Below, piece after piece: positions 35,582 through 44,404 of a DNA stretch of 64,000 nucleotides. This DNA is from Amycolatopsis sp. EV170708-02-1 (lineage in GTDB: Bacteria > Actinomycetota > Actinomycetes > Mycobacteriales > Pseudonocardiaceae). Every line of letters begins with the position of its first letter. Position 1 is the first letter of the stretch. The notes below the pieces were generated by a model that was not told the DNA's origin, did not search any database, and saw only the letters and a list, made by a program, of their open reading frames with translations. A program made the position numbers and the translations under genes. Location of the stretch: NCBI RefSeq assembly GCF_022479115.1, contig NZ_CP092497.1:8184001-8248000 (forward strand), given 5' to 3'.

Positions 35582-36325
35582 ATGAGCGAGCTGACCGTGC
35601 TGGGCAGCTGCGGCGCCTGGCCGGAACCCGGCCGGGCCTGCGCCGGCTTCCTCCTGGTTCACGAGGGTTTCAAGGTGGTGCTCGACCTCGGCTACGGCGC
35701 CGCGTCACGGCTGTTCGAGCACTGCCCGGAAGGCCGGGTCGACGCGGTGGTGGTGACGCACGAGCATCCCGACCATTGCGCCGATGTGAGCGCGCTCGGC
35801 CGGGCCCGCGCCTACGGGCTGCCGGACGAGCCGCGGATCCCGCTGCACTGCACGCCGGGCACGGTGCGACGGCTCGAAGCGATGGAACCGCGCCCGCATC
35901 CGACGACGATCTTCGACGTGTGCGAACTCGGCCCGCCGCGCGAGGTCGGGCCGTTCCGGATGACCACGTTCCTGCTGCCGCACCACGTGCCGAACCACGG
36001 GATCCGGCTGGCCGCGCCCGGGCTGACCGTCGCCTACACCGGCGACAGCGGGCCCAGCCCGCTGCTCGCGGAGCTGGCGCGCGACGCCGACCTGCTCATC
36101 GCCGACGCCACGCTCCAGGGGCCGTCCCCCGACGAGACGCCACGCCTGGTGTCGACGGCGGGCGAGGCCGGGTACTGGGCCGAGCGCGGAGGCGCCCGGC
36201 GGCTGCTGCTCACCCACTTCTGGCCCGGCTCCGACCGCGAGATCTCGGTGGCCGAAGCAAAGCGGGAGTTCAGCGGCGAGGTGCTGGCGGCCGCGGAAGG
36301 CACCCACCTGCGTTTAGCGGGCTAA
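35582..36325 (+). CDS. MBL-fold metallo-hydrolase (RNase Z-like)
   Basis: A 247-aa metallo-beta-lactamase fold protein. The zinc motif HxHxDH is THEHPDHCADV; further metal ligands are HHVPNHG, YTGDSG and LLTHFWPG. The overall pattern resembles RNase Z/arylsulfatase-like hydrolases of actinobacteria annotated only as MBL-fold. Substrate unknown. ATG at 35582. The last five residues (LRLAG) and the TAA stop are encoded by a copy of the palindromic repeat, so the natural C-terminus may have been replaced. Confidence 0.9.
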   Translation: MSELTVLGSCGAWPEPGRACAGFLLVHEGFKVVLDLGYGAASRLFEHCPEGRVDAVVVTHEHPDHCADVSALGRARAYGLPDEPRIPLHCTPGTVRRLEAMEPRPHPTTIFDVCELGPPREVGPFRMTTFLLPHHVPNHGIRLAAPGLTVAYTGDSGPSPLLAELARDADLLIADATLQGPSPDETPRLVSTAGEAGYWAERGGARRLLLTHFWPGSDREISVAEAKREFSGEVLAAAEGTHLRLAG

Positions 36326-36383
36326 ACGCGATCCCGCAGGTCAACGCCCACTTGCGTTTCGCGGGCTAAACGCGAAACCGCAG
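36304..36383. repeat. Two copies of the palindromic repeat at convergent gene ends
   Basis: Cores are at 36310-36329 (perfect) and 36354-36373 (left arm GCGTTTCGC). The first includes the TAA of the MBL gene (36323-36325); the second ends 12 bp before the stop of the SH3 gene. Confidence 0.85.
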
Positions 36384-36384
36384 G

Positions 36385-36690
36385 TCACGGGCCACATTTC
36401 GCGCCTTCGACCGGGGGCGCGAACTCGGCCGAAACCCATTTGCCCTCGGCGATCTTGCGGAAGCCGTTCTCGACCACCGGCTGCGCGTCGATCTTCGCGT
36501 CCTTGACGTACTTGCCGACGATCTTCTGCCCACCGGGGGCGTCGCGCGCGTTGAGCACGTCCGCCGTCACCACGACCTGGCAACCGGTCGGGCTCGACGC
36601 GCTCGACTCCCTGTCCTGCCCCGAGATGGCGACGACGACGATCAGCGCCAGTCCACCGCCGATGAACAAGACCGGTTTCGAGATGGCCAT
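36385..36690 (-). CDS. Small membrane-anchored SH3b-domain protein
   Basis: A 101-aa protein: an N-terminal membrane helix or uncleaved signal (VLFIGGGLALIVVVAISG), a short linker, and a bacterial SH3 domain from ~residue 36 (VVVTADVLNARDAP ... KWVSAEFA). The 'LNAR' start and 'W' end are typical SH3b marks. Such domains often bind cell-wall peptides; the role here is unknown. Start ATG at 36690 has GAGGAG 8 nt upstream. Confidence 0.8.
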   Translation of the reverse strand: MAISKPVLFIGGGLALIVVVAISGQDRESSASSPTGCQVVVTADVLNARDAPGGQKIVGKYVKDAKIDAQPVVENGFRKIAEGKWVSAEFAPPVEGAKCGP

Positions 36691-36821
36691 GATGGTCACT
36701 CCTCGAACAAGGGAATCGTTTTCTGTCCGGTCCAGAGTGGCAGAAGCCGGGGCGGTCGCCCAGATCCCGGATTGCCTACCACCCGGAGGCGCCAATCCCG
36801 CTACCCACCGTCACAGCGCAA

Positions 36822-36852
36822 AAGGCCCCCTTCCGCGAGGGAAGGGGGCCTT
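36822..36852. terminator. Perfect 13-bp-stem terminator after icd
   Basis: AAGGCCCCCTTCC (36822-36834), loop GCGAG, and exact complement 36840-36852. It belongs to the AAGGCCCCCTT hairpin family and lies 16 bp beyond the icd stop. Confidence 0.87.
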
Positions 36853-36868
36853 CAGGCGCTTACGCGGC

Positions 36869-38092
36869 TCAGCCCTGGGCGATCTTCTTGGCCAGGTTGG
36901 CGTCCAGCGTCGCGAGGAACTCCTCGGTGGTCTGGAACGCCTGGTCCTTGCTGATCAGCAGCGCGAGGTCCTTGGTCATCTTGCCGCTCTCGACGGTCTC
37001 GATGACGACCTGCTCCAGCTTGTTCGCGAAGCCGATCAGCTCCGGGTTCGAGTCCAGCTTGCCGCGGTGCTCGAGGCCACGGGTCCACGCGAAGATGGAC
37101 GCGATCGGGTTGGTCGAGGTCGGCTTGCCCTGCTGGTGCTGGCGGTAGTGCCGGGTCACCGTGCCGTGCGCGGCCTCGGCCTCGACGGTCTTGCCGTCCG
37201 GGGTGCGCAGCACCGAGGTCATCAGGCCCAGCGAGCCGAAGCCCTGCGCGACCGTGTCGGACTGCACGTCACCGTCGTAGTTCTTGCAGGCCCAGACGTA
37301 CCCGCCCTCCCACTTCATCGCCGCGGCGACCATGTCGTCGATCAGGCGGTGCTCGTAGGTGATGCCCTTGGCGTCGAAGTCGGCCTTGAACTCGGCCTGG
37401 TAGATCTCCTCGAACACGTCCTTGAACATGCCGTCGTAGGCCTTCAGGATGGTGTTCTTGGTCGACATGTAGACCGGGTACTCGCGGTCGAGGCCGTACT
37501 GCAGCGAGGCACGCGCGAAGTCCTCGATGGACTTGCGGAAGTTGAACATGCCCATGGCGACGCCGCCGCCCTCGGGGTACTGCGCGACCTGGAACTCCAT
37601 CGGCTCGGAACCGTCGGCCGGGGTGTAGGTCATGGTCAGCGTGCCCGGGCCGGGGACCTTGAAGTTGGTCGCCTTGTACTGGTCACCGTGCGCGTGACGG
37701 CCGATGATGATCGGCTTGGTCCAGCCCGGTACCAGGCGCGGGATGTTCTGGATGACGATCGGCTCGCGGAAGATCACGCCGCCGAGGATGTTGCGGATCG
37801 TCCCGTTGGGCGACAGCCACATCTTCTTCAGGCCGAACTCTTCGACGCGCGCCTCGTCCGGGGTGATCGTGGCGCACTTGACGCCGACGCCGTGCTTCTT
37901 GATCGCGTTGGCGGAGTCGACGGTGATCTGGTCGTCGGTGCGGTCCCGCTCCTCGATGCCCAGGTCGTAGTACTCCAGGTTCACGTCCAGGTACGGGTGG
38001 ATCAGCCTGTCCTTGATGAACTGCCAAATGATGCGGGTCATCTCATCACCGTCGAGCTCGACGACGGTGCCCTGGACCTTGATCTTGGCCAT
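36869..38092 (-). CDS. icd: NADP-dependent isocitrate dehydrogenase
   Basis: A 407-aa enzyme of the dimeric eukaryote-like class (type II), converting isocitrate to 2-oxoglutarate with NADP. Motifs include [13 protein letters not shown] at residues 11-23, the substrate loop [14 protein letters not shown] (Ser/Asn/Arg contacts) and the C-terminal [20 protein letters not shown] coenzyme site. Length is normal. ATG at 38092. It complements sdhCDAB in the TCA cycle but is a separate transcription unit. Confidence 0.96.
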   Translation of the reverse strand: MAKIKVQGTVVELDGDEMTRIIWQFIKDRLIHPYLDVNLEYYDLGIEERDRTDDQITVDSANAIKKHGVGVKCATITPDEARVEEFGLKKMWLSPNGTIRNILGGVIFREPIVIQNIPRLVPGWTKPIIIGRHAHGDQYKATNFKVPGPGTLTMTYTPADGSEPMEFQVAQYPEGGGVAMGMFNFRKSIEDFARASLQYGLDREYPVYMSTKNTILKAYDGMFKDVFEEIYQAEFKADFDAKGITYEHRLIDDMVAAAMKWEGGYVWACKNYDGDVQSDTVAQGFGSLGLMTSVLRTPDGKTVEAEAAHGTVTRHYRQHQQGKPTSTNPIASIFAWTRGLEHRGKLDSNPELIGFANKLEQVVIETVESGKMTKDLALLISKDQAFQTTEEFLATLDANLAKKIAQG

Positions 38093-38341
38093 GAGCAGCG
38101 GTGCTCCTTCCGCGGATCTTCGCGTTCTTCTTCAGTCTCTCCGGTAGCGGTACAAGCGTACTGCTTAACGGTCCTGGATGGTTCCAGTAGTGGTCGGTAT
38201 CAAGTCTCCACGAGGCGGATGTGTCCGACGTCACCCGCCTCGCACGACGGCCATCCGGCCGTCACGGGAACGGCGGCGACCGCGTCATCATCGAACCGAA
38301 CCCGACAATCGGCACGTCGGCCACCGGAAAGGCGGGACCTC

Positions 38342-38851
38342 ATGACCACCGACCCCTACGCCGTGCCACCGCACGGGCGGCCGGCGACACCGGAGCCTTA
38401 CCTCCAGCCTAGGCAAAGCAGCCGGGCGGTGCCCCGGGTGATCAGCGGACTCGGCGGTGTCCTGCTCACGCCGGTCGCGTTGAGCGTGACGGTCTACGGC
38501 GGCTCGCGGCTGCAGCGGGGCTTCTCGCAGTCCCTGAGCGTCACCGAAGACCCGCTCGGCCTGATCCTGCTGGTCGTCGGCGGCCTGCTCCTGCTCGGCG
38601 TCGCGTTCCTCGGGGCGCTGTCCGGGCTCGGGCCGGTGGTGGGCGGACTGCTGTGGGGTGTGCTGCCGGGCCTCGCGTTCCTCCTGAGTCCCCGCGACGT
38701 CATGAGTTTCATCTACGACATCGGGGGCAGCGGGCTCGGCGTCGGCCTGGTGACCTGGCTGGTGATGGGTGCGCTGGTCGGGAGCGGTTTCCTGTTGATC
38801 GGGGCGGGTCTGGTCGGCACCCTCTCGCGGCGTCGCTCAAATCGCGTTTAG
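38342..38851 (+). CDS. Membrane protein, paralogue of the next gene
   Basis: A 169-aa protein with four hydrophobic helices after a Pro-rich cytoplasmic N-terminus (~30 aa). The core VISGLGGVLLTPVALSVTVYGG and the C-terminal GFLLIGAGLVGTLSRRRS match the neighbouring protein at 38934 closely, so this is a tandem duplicate pair. No known family. Its stop TAG (38849-38851) lies inside a palindromic repeat copy, and the terminal residues NRV come from the repeat. Confidence 0.78.
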   Translation: MTTDPYAVPPHGRPATPEPYLQPRQSSRAVPRVISGLGGVLLTPVALSVTVYGGSRLQRGFSQSLSVTEDPLGLILLVVGGLLLLGVAFLGALSGLGPVVGGLLWGVLPGLAFLLSPRDVMSFIYDIGGSGLGVGLVTWLVMGALVGSGFLLIGAGLVGTLSRRRSNRV

Positions 38852-38866
38852 CGGGCTAAACGCGAT
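38842..38866. repeat. Palindromic repeat copy supplying a stop codon
   Basis: The core GCGTTTAGCGGGCTAAACGC is at 38844-38863, extended on both sides so that ATCGCG...CGCGAT is palindromic. It provides the TAG of the upstream gene and separates the two paralogues. Confidence 0.88.
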
Positions 38867-38933
38867 CCGCGGAGATCGAAGTGAACCGAAGGGGGCCGAG
38901 GGCCGTAGTCCGGTTAAGGGAGGTGACCCGCCC

Positions 38934-39527
38934 ATGTCATCGCACCGGTACGTCGCGGAGTACGACGACGAGGACTACCAGGAGTACGGCGAGTACGAGC
39001 AACCCGAAAACCCGCGAGACCCCCGGAGGCCGTACGAGGACGTCGAGTCGTACGAACCGTACGAGCCTTTCGACGACGACCTGGGCGCCGAAGACCCGCG
39101 CGCCGGCCGAGGCGTACGTCGCGTCCTCAGCGGCGCGGGCGGCCTGATCCTGACGCCGGTCGCCCTCGGTCTGCTGGCTTGGGGCGGGCTGCGGCAGCAG
39201 ATGCTCGTCCAGGCGACGCTCAGCACCCAGCGTGACGTCTTCAGCATCGGCCTGCTCGTGGGCGGCGGGATCCTCCTGCTGGCCGTCGGGCTGCTCGGCG
39301 CGCTGTCGGCGACCGGCCCGATCCTCGGCGGTCTCGTCTGGGGCGTCGCACCCGGCGTGGCCACCATCGCCGTCCCGGAGTGGGGCTTCCGGCTGGTGAA
39401 ACTGCTGCCGCAGAACGATGTCACCTACGGCGTCACGAGCTGGCTGTTCATCGGCGGACTGCTCGCGACCGGGTTCCTCCTGATCGGCGCGGGCCTCGCG
39501 TCGAGACTCGCCCGGAGGCGCCGCTGA
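38934..39527 (+). CDS. Membrane protein with acidic Tyr-rich N-terminus, paralogue of the preceding gene
   Basis: A 197-aa protein. Residues 1-60 are strikingly rich in Asp, Glu and Tyr (YDDEDYQEYGEYEQPE). The remaining ~135 residues have four hydrophobic helices aligned with the protein at 38342 (LSGAGGLILTPVALGLLAWGG; GFLLIGAGLASRLARRRR). The N-terminus is the main difference between the paralogues. Function unknown. ATG at 38934 with GGGAGGTGA upstream. Confidence 0.78.
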   Translation: MSSHRYVAEYDDEDYQEYGEYEQPENPRDPRRPYEDVESYEPYEPFDDDLGAEDPRAGRGVRRVLSGAGGLILTPVALGLLAWGGLRQQMLVQATLSTQRDVFSIGLLVGGGILLLAVGLLGALSATGPILGGLVWGVAPGVATIAVPEWGFRLVKLLPQNDVTYGVTSWLFIGGLLATGFLLIGAGLASRLARRRR

Positions 39528-39548
39528 GCAGGCTGGGACCATCGGCGC

Positions 39549-40544
39549 ATGGGTCTGTTCACCGTTCCCGAAGCCCGCGCCGAGCTCGCCCGGCTACGCC
39601 CGGTGCTCGATGAGCTCGTCCGTCTCCGCGCCGACGCGGCCGAGCTCGCCGCTTCCCTGCGCCCTGGCGGCCGCGAGACCTCGCTCGGCGGAATGCCGGA
39701 GTGGAAGGCCGCGCAGGCCCGGTTGGACGATCTGATGACCACCGTCCAGCGGACGGGCGCGGAGCTGAAGGGGTTCGCCCCGCTCCTGGTCGACTTCCCC
39801 GCCGAGCTCGACGGCGTCGACGTCCTGCTGTGCTGGCTCGAAGGCGACCAGGAGCTGAGCTGGTATCACCGCGTCGATCTCGGTTTCGCCGGGCGCCGCC
39901 GTCTTCCGGATACGGTCGCGGTCGTGAGCGAGGAAATCGCGGCCGGCCTGTTCGACGGCATCGCCGCGCACTACGACGAAGACACCTTCCATGGCCTCGT
40001 GGCCGACGCGCTCGTCGACGGTCTCGGCCGCACGGCACCCGAACGTGTTCTCGACGTCGCGACCGGCACCGGGGCGGCCGCGTTCGCCGCGCTGCGGCTG
40101 GAGCCGGGCGAGGTGCTCGCGATCGACATCTCGCCGGGCATGATCGCCCAGGCCGAGGCGAAGGCGGCGACCCACGATCCCGGCAAGCGCATCACCTGGC
40201 AGGTCGCCTCCGCGGTCCCGTCTCCGGTGGAGGACGAGGGCGCGGACGCCGTGCTGTGCGCGTCTTCGCTGCATTTCCTCGGCGCGGCCGCCCTGCGCGA
40301 CTGGCTGCGTGCGCTGCGCCCCGGCGGGCGGGTCGGTTTCAGCCTGCCGCTGGCCTCGGCGTTCCGGCCGTCGGAGGCGTTCGCCGCGATCGTCCCCGCC
40401 GACCTGAAGCTGCCGGAAACCGAGGACGACGCGGCGGAACTGGCCGCCGAGGCCGGCTTCACCGAGGTGACCGTGAAACGCCTCGACGTCGAGAGCGGGG
40501 ATCGGGTCCGGTCGGTGTTCGTGGTGCACGCGACCAGGCCCTGA
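39549..40544 (+). CDS. DUF2203 - class I SAM methyltransferase fusion
   Basis: A 331-aa protein. Residues 1-118 (MGLFTVPEARAELARLRPVL ... ELSWYHRVDLGFAGRRRL) match the complete DUF2203 family, usually a free-standing ~120-aa protein. Residues ~125-331 are a methyltransferase: motif I VLDVATGTGAAAFAALR, acidic motif II LAIDISPGMIAQAEAKA, and ADAVLCASSLHF. No frameshift or internal start with a good ribosome site separates the halves. Substrate unknown; the fusion suggests the DUF2203 part works with or targets the enzyme. Confidence 0.83.
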   Translation: MGLFTVPEARAELARLRPVLDELVRLRADAAELAASLRPGGRETSLGGMPEWKAAQARLDDLMTTVQRTGAELKGFAPLLVDFPAELDGVDVLLCWLEGDQELSWYHRVDLGFAGRRRLPDTVAVVSEEIAAGLFDGIAAHYDEDTFHGLVADALVDGLGRTAPERVLDVATGTGAAAFAALRLEPGEVLAIDISPGMIAQAEAKAATHDPGKRITWQVASAVPSPVEDEGADAVLCASSLHFLGAAALRDWLRALRPGGRVGFSLPLASAFRPSEAFAAIVPADLKLPETEDDAAELAAEAGFTEVTVKRLDVESGDRVRSVFVVHATRP

Positions 40545-40547
40545 GCC

Positions 40548-41402
40548 CTACAGCGGGGCGAAGAACGGCACGCATTTCGGCGCGGGCGCGTTCTCCGGGT
40601 CGAGCGCCTTGAGGATCAGAGCGGTCACGTTCGGGTCGATCGCCTGGCTCAGATGCCCGGAGACGTCGGAGCCACACTTGTCCTGCAGCACGATGTCGGT
40701 CGCGCCCGGCTCGTCCAGCACCCCGCTGATGTACGGCGTGACCACGAGGTCGTACCGGCTGACGATGCTCGTGTACGTCGGCCCGGGCACCGTCACGCCT
40801 CCGCGCGCGAGGTCGTCGAGGAAGTCCGACGGCGCCAGGTATTCGCGGCACGCCCCGCAGACGCCGTCGGCGAGCAGATCGATGCCGGGCAGGGAGAGCA
40901 CGGCCTTGGCCAGGCCGGAAAAGCCGTTGAGCGACGTGCCCTTGAAGTTCGAGCCGAAGCCGACGAAATGCTTCACCTTCTCCGCGCCTCCCTCGTATTT
41001 GAGGTAGTACGCGGGCATCGTCGTTCCCTCGGAATGCCCGACGATGTCGACCTTGTCCGCGCCGGTGCTCGTCCGCACCCGGTCGACGAACGCGCCGAGT
41101 TCGACGGCGCTCTTCCGCATGGAGGCGAGCCCGCCGAACAACTGTCCGCCCAGGACGGTGGCGCCATAGGTCAGCGAATAGACGCAGTACCCGGCGTCCT
41201 TGAGCTTCGGCGCGTGATGGAACCAGTTGGTCGTCGCGTTGCCGCCGAGGCCGTGCACCAGCACGACCGGTTCGGGATGGCTCTCGCTCGGCTTGCACGA
41301 CCAGTCGTTCCAACCGCTCGACGGCGCCGCGTTCGCCACCGCCGGGACGGCGATCGTGAACGTCAAGGCGGCGACAAGCGTGGTGAGGATCCGAGCCCGC
41401 AT
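40548..41402 (-). CDS. Secreted lipase/esterase (alpha/beta hydrolase, lipase class 2)
   Basis: A 284-aa exported hydrolase. Signal peptide is residues 1-26 (MRARILTTLVAALTFTIAVP, ending ANA). VVLVHGLGGNATTNW holds the oxyanion HG, and the nucleophile elbow is GHSEGT. Cys pairs, including CGACREYL, suggest disulfides. It fits the actinobacterial lipase_2 family acting on short or medium acyl esters. Convergent with the methyltransferase fusion, 3 bp apart. Start ATG at 41402. Confidence 0.9.
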   Translation of the reverse strand: MRARILTTLVAALTFTIAVPAVANAAPSSGWNDWSCKPSESHPEPVVLVHGLGGNATTNWFHHAPKLKDAGYCVYSLTYGATVLGGQLFGGLASMRKSAVELGAFVDRVRTSTGADKVDIVGHSEGTTMPAYYLKYEGGAEKVKHFVGFGSNFKGTSLNGFSGLAKAVLSLPGIDLLADGVCGACREYLAPSDFLDDLARGGVTVPGPTYTSIVSRYDLVVTPYISGVLDEPGATDIVLQDKCGSDVSGHLSQAIDPNVTALILKALDPENAPAPKCVPFFAPL

Positions 41403-41509
41403 CCCTGCCTCCGGTTACTCGTCAGTATGGATGCGAGTCATCATGCGTCACAAACCGACGGCCGGATCCAGGAGAACGACCAGACTTCCCTGCGGCTTCT
41501 TGTGACGGA

Positions 41510-42013
41510 TCACAAGGGCAGCAGCACTCGCCTTTCGATCGGGCTGGACATGACGATCGACGTCGTCGTGGCGCCGAGCGCGGACAAGTCCTCCAGCAGT
41601 TCTTCCAGGTGACCGGTGTCGCGCACGGCGATCTTGAGGATCCAGCAGTCCTCGCCCACCACATGGTGCAGTTCGAGGATTTCGGGGCGGTCCATGATCT
41701 TCCGGGTGCGCGGATGCCGGACGGTGAACCCGCTGTGCGGTGCCATCCGCACGAACGCCCGCAGCCCGAGGCCGACCCCGGACGGCGAAACGAGCGCGGC
41801 GTAGCCGGTGATCGTGCCGTCGGCTTCGAGGCGTTTGACGCGTTCACCGACGGCGGCGGGGCTCAGGGAGACACGTCGCCCGAGTTCGCTCAGGGTGATG
41901 CGGCCTTCCTCCTGGAGGAGTTCGAGGAGTCGCCGGTCGATCACGTCCAGCGAGCTTTCAGTCGAACCTCGATTTGACCGAGATTCTTTCAGCGATTCCG
42001 CCGTTTCACCCAT
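41510..42013 (-). CDS. Lrp/AsnC-family transcriptional regulator
   Basis: A 167-aa regulator. The HTH is LDVIDRRLLELLQEEGRITL...RVSLSPAAVGERVKRLE (residues ~24-65), with a RAM effector domain after it (WILKIAVRDTGHLEELLEDL). Start ATG at 42013 has AAGGGGAG just upstream; the longer frame is spurious. Divergent from the reductase gene at 42060, with only 46 bp between, so it probably controls that operon. Confidence 0.92.
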   Translation of the reverse strand: MGETAESLKESRSNRGSTESSLDVIDRRLLELLQEEGRITLSELGRRVSLSPAAVGERVKRLEADGTITGYAALVSPSGVGLGLRAFVRMAPHSGFTVRHPRTRKIMDRPEILELHHVVGEDCWILKIAVRDTGHLEELLEDLSALGATTTSIVMSSPIERRVLLPL

Positions 42014-42059
42014 GTTCTCCCCTTCAAACACCTGGATCGCCACCGTAACACTGGTGGAC

Positions 42060-42893
42060 ATGAAGAAAGTGCTCGTTCTCGGCGGGAGCCGGTACTTCGG
42101 CCGCGGTGTGGTCGAGCGGCTGCGCGATGCCGGGATGGACGTCACCGTCCTCAACCGCGGCTCCACCCCCGCGCCGTCCGGTGTCGCCCACCTGATCGCG
42201 GACCGCGACGACGAAGCCGGGCTCAAGGCCGCGCTGGACTCCCGTTCCTTCGACGTCGTGCTCGACCAGGTCTGCTACACACCGGTCCAGGCTGAAATCG
42301 CGCGCCGCGTCCTGCGCGCCGACCGGTACGTGATGACGTCCACGATCGAGGTCTACGACCAGGTGCGGACGGAGACGCCGATGACCGAATCGCTGGTCTC
42401 CCCGGCGACCGCCAAGCTTCCCGAGGACGACTACGGGGAAGGCAAGCGACAGGCCGAAGCGGTCTTCGCTGCGGGAGACACGCCCTTCGCTTCGGTACGC
42501 GTCGCGCATGTCCTCGGCGGCGAAGACTTCACCGGGCGGCTGCGGCATTACGTCGAACGGCTGGACGCCGGCGACGCCGTGGACATCCACGCGGATCCGC
42601 GACCCTCGACGTTCATCCACGCGCGTGAGATCGCGGACTTCCTGACCTGGGCCACGCTCGCGGACTTCACCGGTCCGGTCAACGCAGGTTCGCACGGCGA
42701 GCTTTCGGCATTCGACCTCGCCGCCGCCATCACCGCCGAGCCCCGATTCCGGGTCGTCGAGCGGGACGCCTCGCCGTTCTCTTTCGATCGCTACGCCGTC
42801 TTGGACACCTCTCGCGCGACCGGCCTCGGCTTCTCCTTCTCCACCACCGCCGACTGGCTCGGCGAAGCCGTCGAAGAACTCAGAAAGGCTTGA
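42060..42893 (+). CDS. NAD-dependent epimerase/dehydratase family protein
   Basis: A 277-aa extended short-chain dehydrogenase. Rossmann motif VLVLGGSRYFGRGVVERL is at the N-terminus, MTSTIEVYDQ contains the Ser/Tyr region, and RPSTFIHAREIADFL is a conserved C-terminal segment. The usual YxxxK reads DYGEGKRQAE here, so a Tyr-Lys pair is present. Substrate unknown. ATG at 42060. It forms a two-gene unit with the aldo/keto reductase. Confidence 0.88.
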   Translation: MKKVLVLGGSRYFGRGVVERLRDAGMDVTVLNRGSTPAPSGVAHLIADRDDEAGLKAALDSRSFDVVLDQVCYTPVQAEIARRVLRADRYVMTSTIEVYDQVRTETPMTESLVSPATAKLPEDDYGEGKRQAEAVFAAGDTPFASVRVAHVLGGEDFTGRLRHYVERLDAGDAVDIHADPRPSTFIHAREIADFLTWATLADFTGPVNAGSHGELSAFDLAAAITAEPRFRVVERDASPFSFDRYAVLDTSRATGLGFSFSTTADWLGEAVEELRKA

Positions 42894-42898
42894 CCCAC

Positions 42899-43723
42899 AT
42901 GCGTTACCGCACCATCGGAGACGTCGAAGTGAGCGCGATCGGCCTGGGCGCGATGCCGCTGTCGATCGAGGGCCGTCCGGATCGGGATCGCGCGATCGCC
43001 ACGATCCACGCCGCGCTCGACGCCGGGGTCACGCTGATCGACACGGCCGACTCCTATCACTGGCACGCGGACGAGATCGGCCACAACGAAGAGCTGATCG
43101 CCGCCGCGCTGGCCGTCCACAGTGGATCGGACGCGGTGCTCGTCGCGACCAAGGGCGGCCGTGGCCGTCCCGGTGACGGCTCGTGGACCGTCACCGGGAC
43201 TCCCGCGCACCTTCGCAACGCCTGCGAGGGGTCGCTCAAGCGGCTCGGCGTCGACGCGATCGGGCTCTACCAGCTGCACAAGCCCGACGAGAACGTGCCG
43301 TGGGCGGAGTCCGTCGGCGCGATCAAGGAGCTGGCCGACGAAGGCAAGATCCGGCTCGCCGGGATCTCCAACGTGTCGCGGGCACAGATCCTCGAAGCAC
43401 GGGAGATCCTCGGCGAGACACTGGTTTCGGTGCAGAACGAGCACGCGCCCGCGCAGCTGGCGCACGAACCGGAGCTGGCCCTGTGCACCGAACTCGGGCT
43501 CGCGTATCTGCCGTGGGGCCCGCTCCGCGGGATCGGCGCGGAATTCCGTGTCGTGGCGGAGGAGCGCGGCGTCAGTCCGCAGCAGGTGTGCCTGGCCTGG
43601 CTGCTCGCGAAATCGCCGTCGATGATCGCGATCCCCGGCTCGACGAGGCCCGCCACGATCCGCGATTCGGCGGCCGCGGCCGATCTCGTGCTCACCGCCG
43701 CCGACCTGGCCCGCCTGCCGTGA
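42899..43723 (+). CDS. Aldo/keto reductase
   Basis: A 274-aa NADPH-dependent oxidoreductase of the (beta/alpha)8 AKR family. Catalytic Asp and Tyr are in LIDTADSYHWH, Lys in VATKGGRGRPG and His in LYQLHKPDEN. GISNVSRAQILEAREI and the C-terminal IPGSTRPATIRDSAAAAD give the coenzyme site. Start ATG at 42899 follows GAAAGG by 11 nt; a TTG at 42890 overlaps the previous stop but is less likely. Converges with lysE with no gap. Confidence 0.92.
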   Translation: MRYRTIGDVEVSAIGLGAMPLSIEGRPDRDRAIATIHAALDAGVTLIDTADSYHWHADEIGHNEELIAAALAVHSGSDAVLVATKGGRGRPGDGSWTVTGTPAHLRNACEGSLKRLGVDAIGLYQLHKPDENVPWAESVGAIKELADEGKIRLAGISNVSRAQILEAREILGETLVSVQNEHAPAQLAHEPELALCTELGLAYLPWGPLRGIGAEFRVVAEERGVSPQQVCLAWLLAKSPSMIAIPGSTRPATIRDSAAAADLVLTAADLARLP

Positions 43724-44338
43724 TCAGGCGCTGGCGACCAACGTCACGCCGAGCGCGATCATCGTCGCGGCGACCAGGCCGTCCAGCACCCGCCACGACG
43801 ACGGTTTGCGGAAGAACCCGCTGAGCAGCCGTGCGCCGAAACCGAGCGCGAGGAACCAGAGCACGCTGGCCGACACGGCCCCCACACCGAACGCCCAGCG
43901 GTCGCTGCCGTGCCCGGCCGCGACCGCGCCGAGCAGAAGCAGGGTGTCGAGGTAGACGTGCGGGTTCAGCCAGGTGATCGCCAGCGTGGTCAGCACGATG
44001 CGGCGCAGCGATCCGCCGGTTTCCGGACCGCCGGTCTCCAGCGCGGCAGGCTTGAACGCGCGACGGGCCGCGAGAGCGCCGTAGCAAAGCAGGAAGGCAC
44101 CGCCGATCAAAGCGACGACGGTCAGCGCTTCGGGTGACGTCCCCACCAGCGCGCCGACCCCGCCGACGCCGAGGCTGACCAGGATGGCGTCCGAGAAGAT
44201 GCAGATCAGCACCACCACGAGGACCGCCTCGCGACGGATGCCCTGGCGCAGCACGAACGCGTTCTGCGCGCCGATCGCGACGATGAGGGCCATGGTGGCG
44301 CCGAATCCGGCGGCCGCGCTGAACAGAACGTCTCCCAT
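43724..44338 (-). CDS. lysE: LysE/ArgO-family basic amino acid exporter
   Basis: A 204-aa membrane exporter with six hydrophobic helices. The family signature GAQNAFVLRQGIRRE follows helix 1, and TWLNPHVYLDTLLLLGAV is the second diagnostic motif. It exports lysine and/or arginine when they accumulate. Divergent from a LysG/ArgP regulator (66-bp gap), the same pairing as in Corynebacterium glutamicum, where LysG activates lysE. Confidence 0.94.
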   Translation of the reverse strand: MGDVLFSAAAGFGATMALIVAIGAQNAFVLRQGIRREAVLVVVLICIFSDAILVSLGVGGVGALVGTSPEALTVVALIGGAFLLCYGALAARRAFKPAALETGGPETGGSLRRIVLTTLAITWLNPHVYLDTLLLLGAVAAGHGSDRWAFGVGAVSASVLWFLALGFGARLLSGFFRKPSSWRVLDGLVAATMIALGVTLVASA

Positions 44339-44404
44339 ACGGACCAGGCTAGGAAGCCGATCGTCAACAGTACAGCTAAAGATTCTTACGTAAGATTAGC
44401 GTTC

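Noticed and set aside
33815..36325. 836-codon plus-strand frame covering three loci
   Set aside because: Only the part from ATG 35582 is real (MBL hydrolase). The rest is the shadow of the minus-strand Pro/Gln protein and exonuclease genes.
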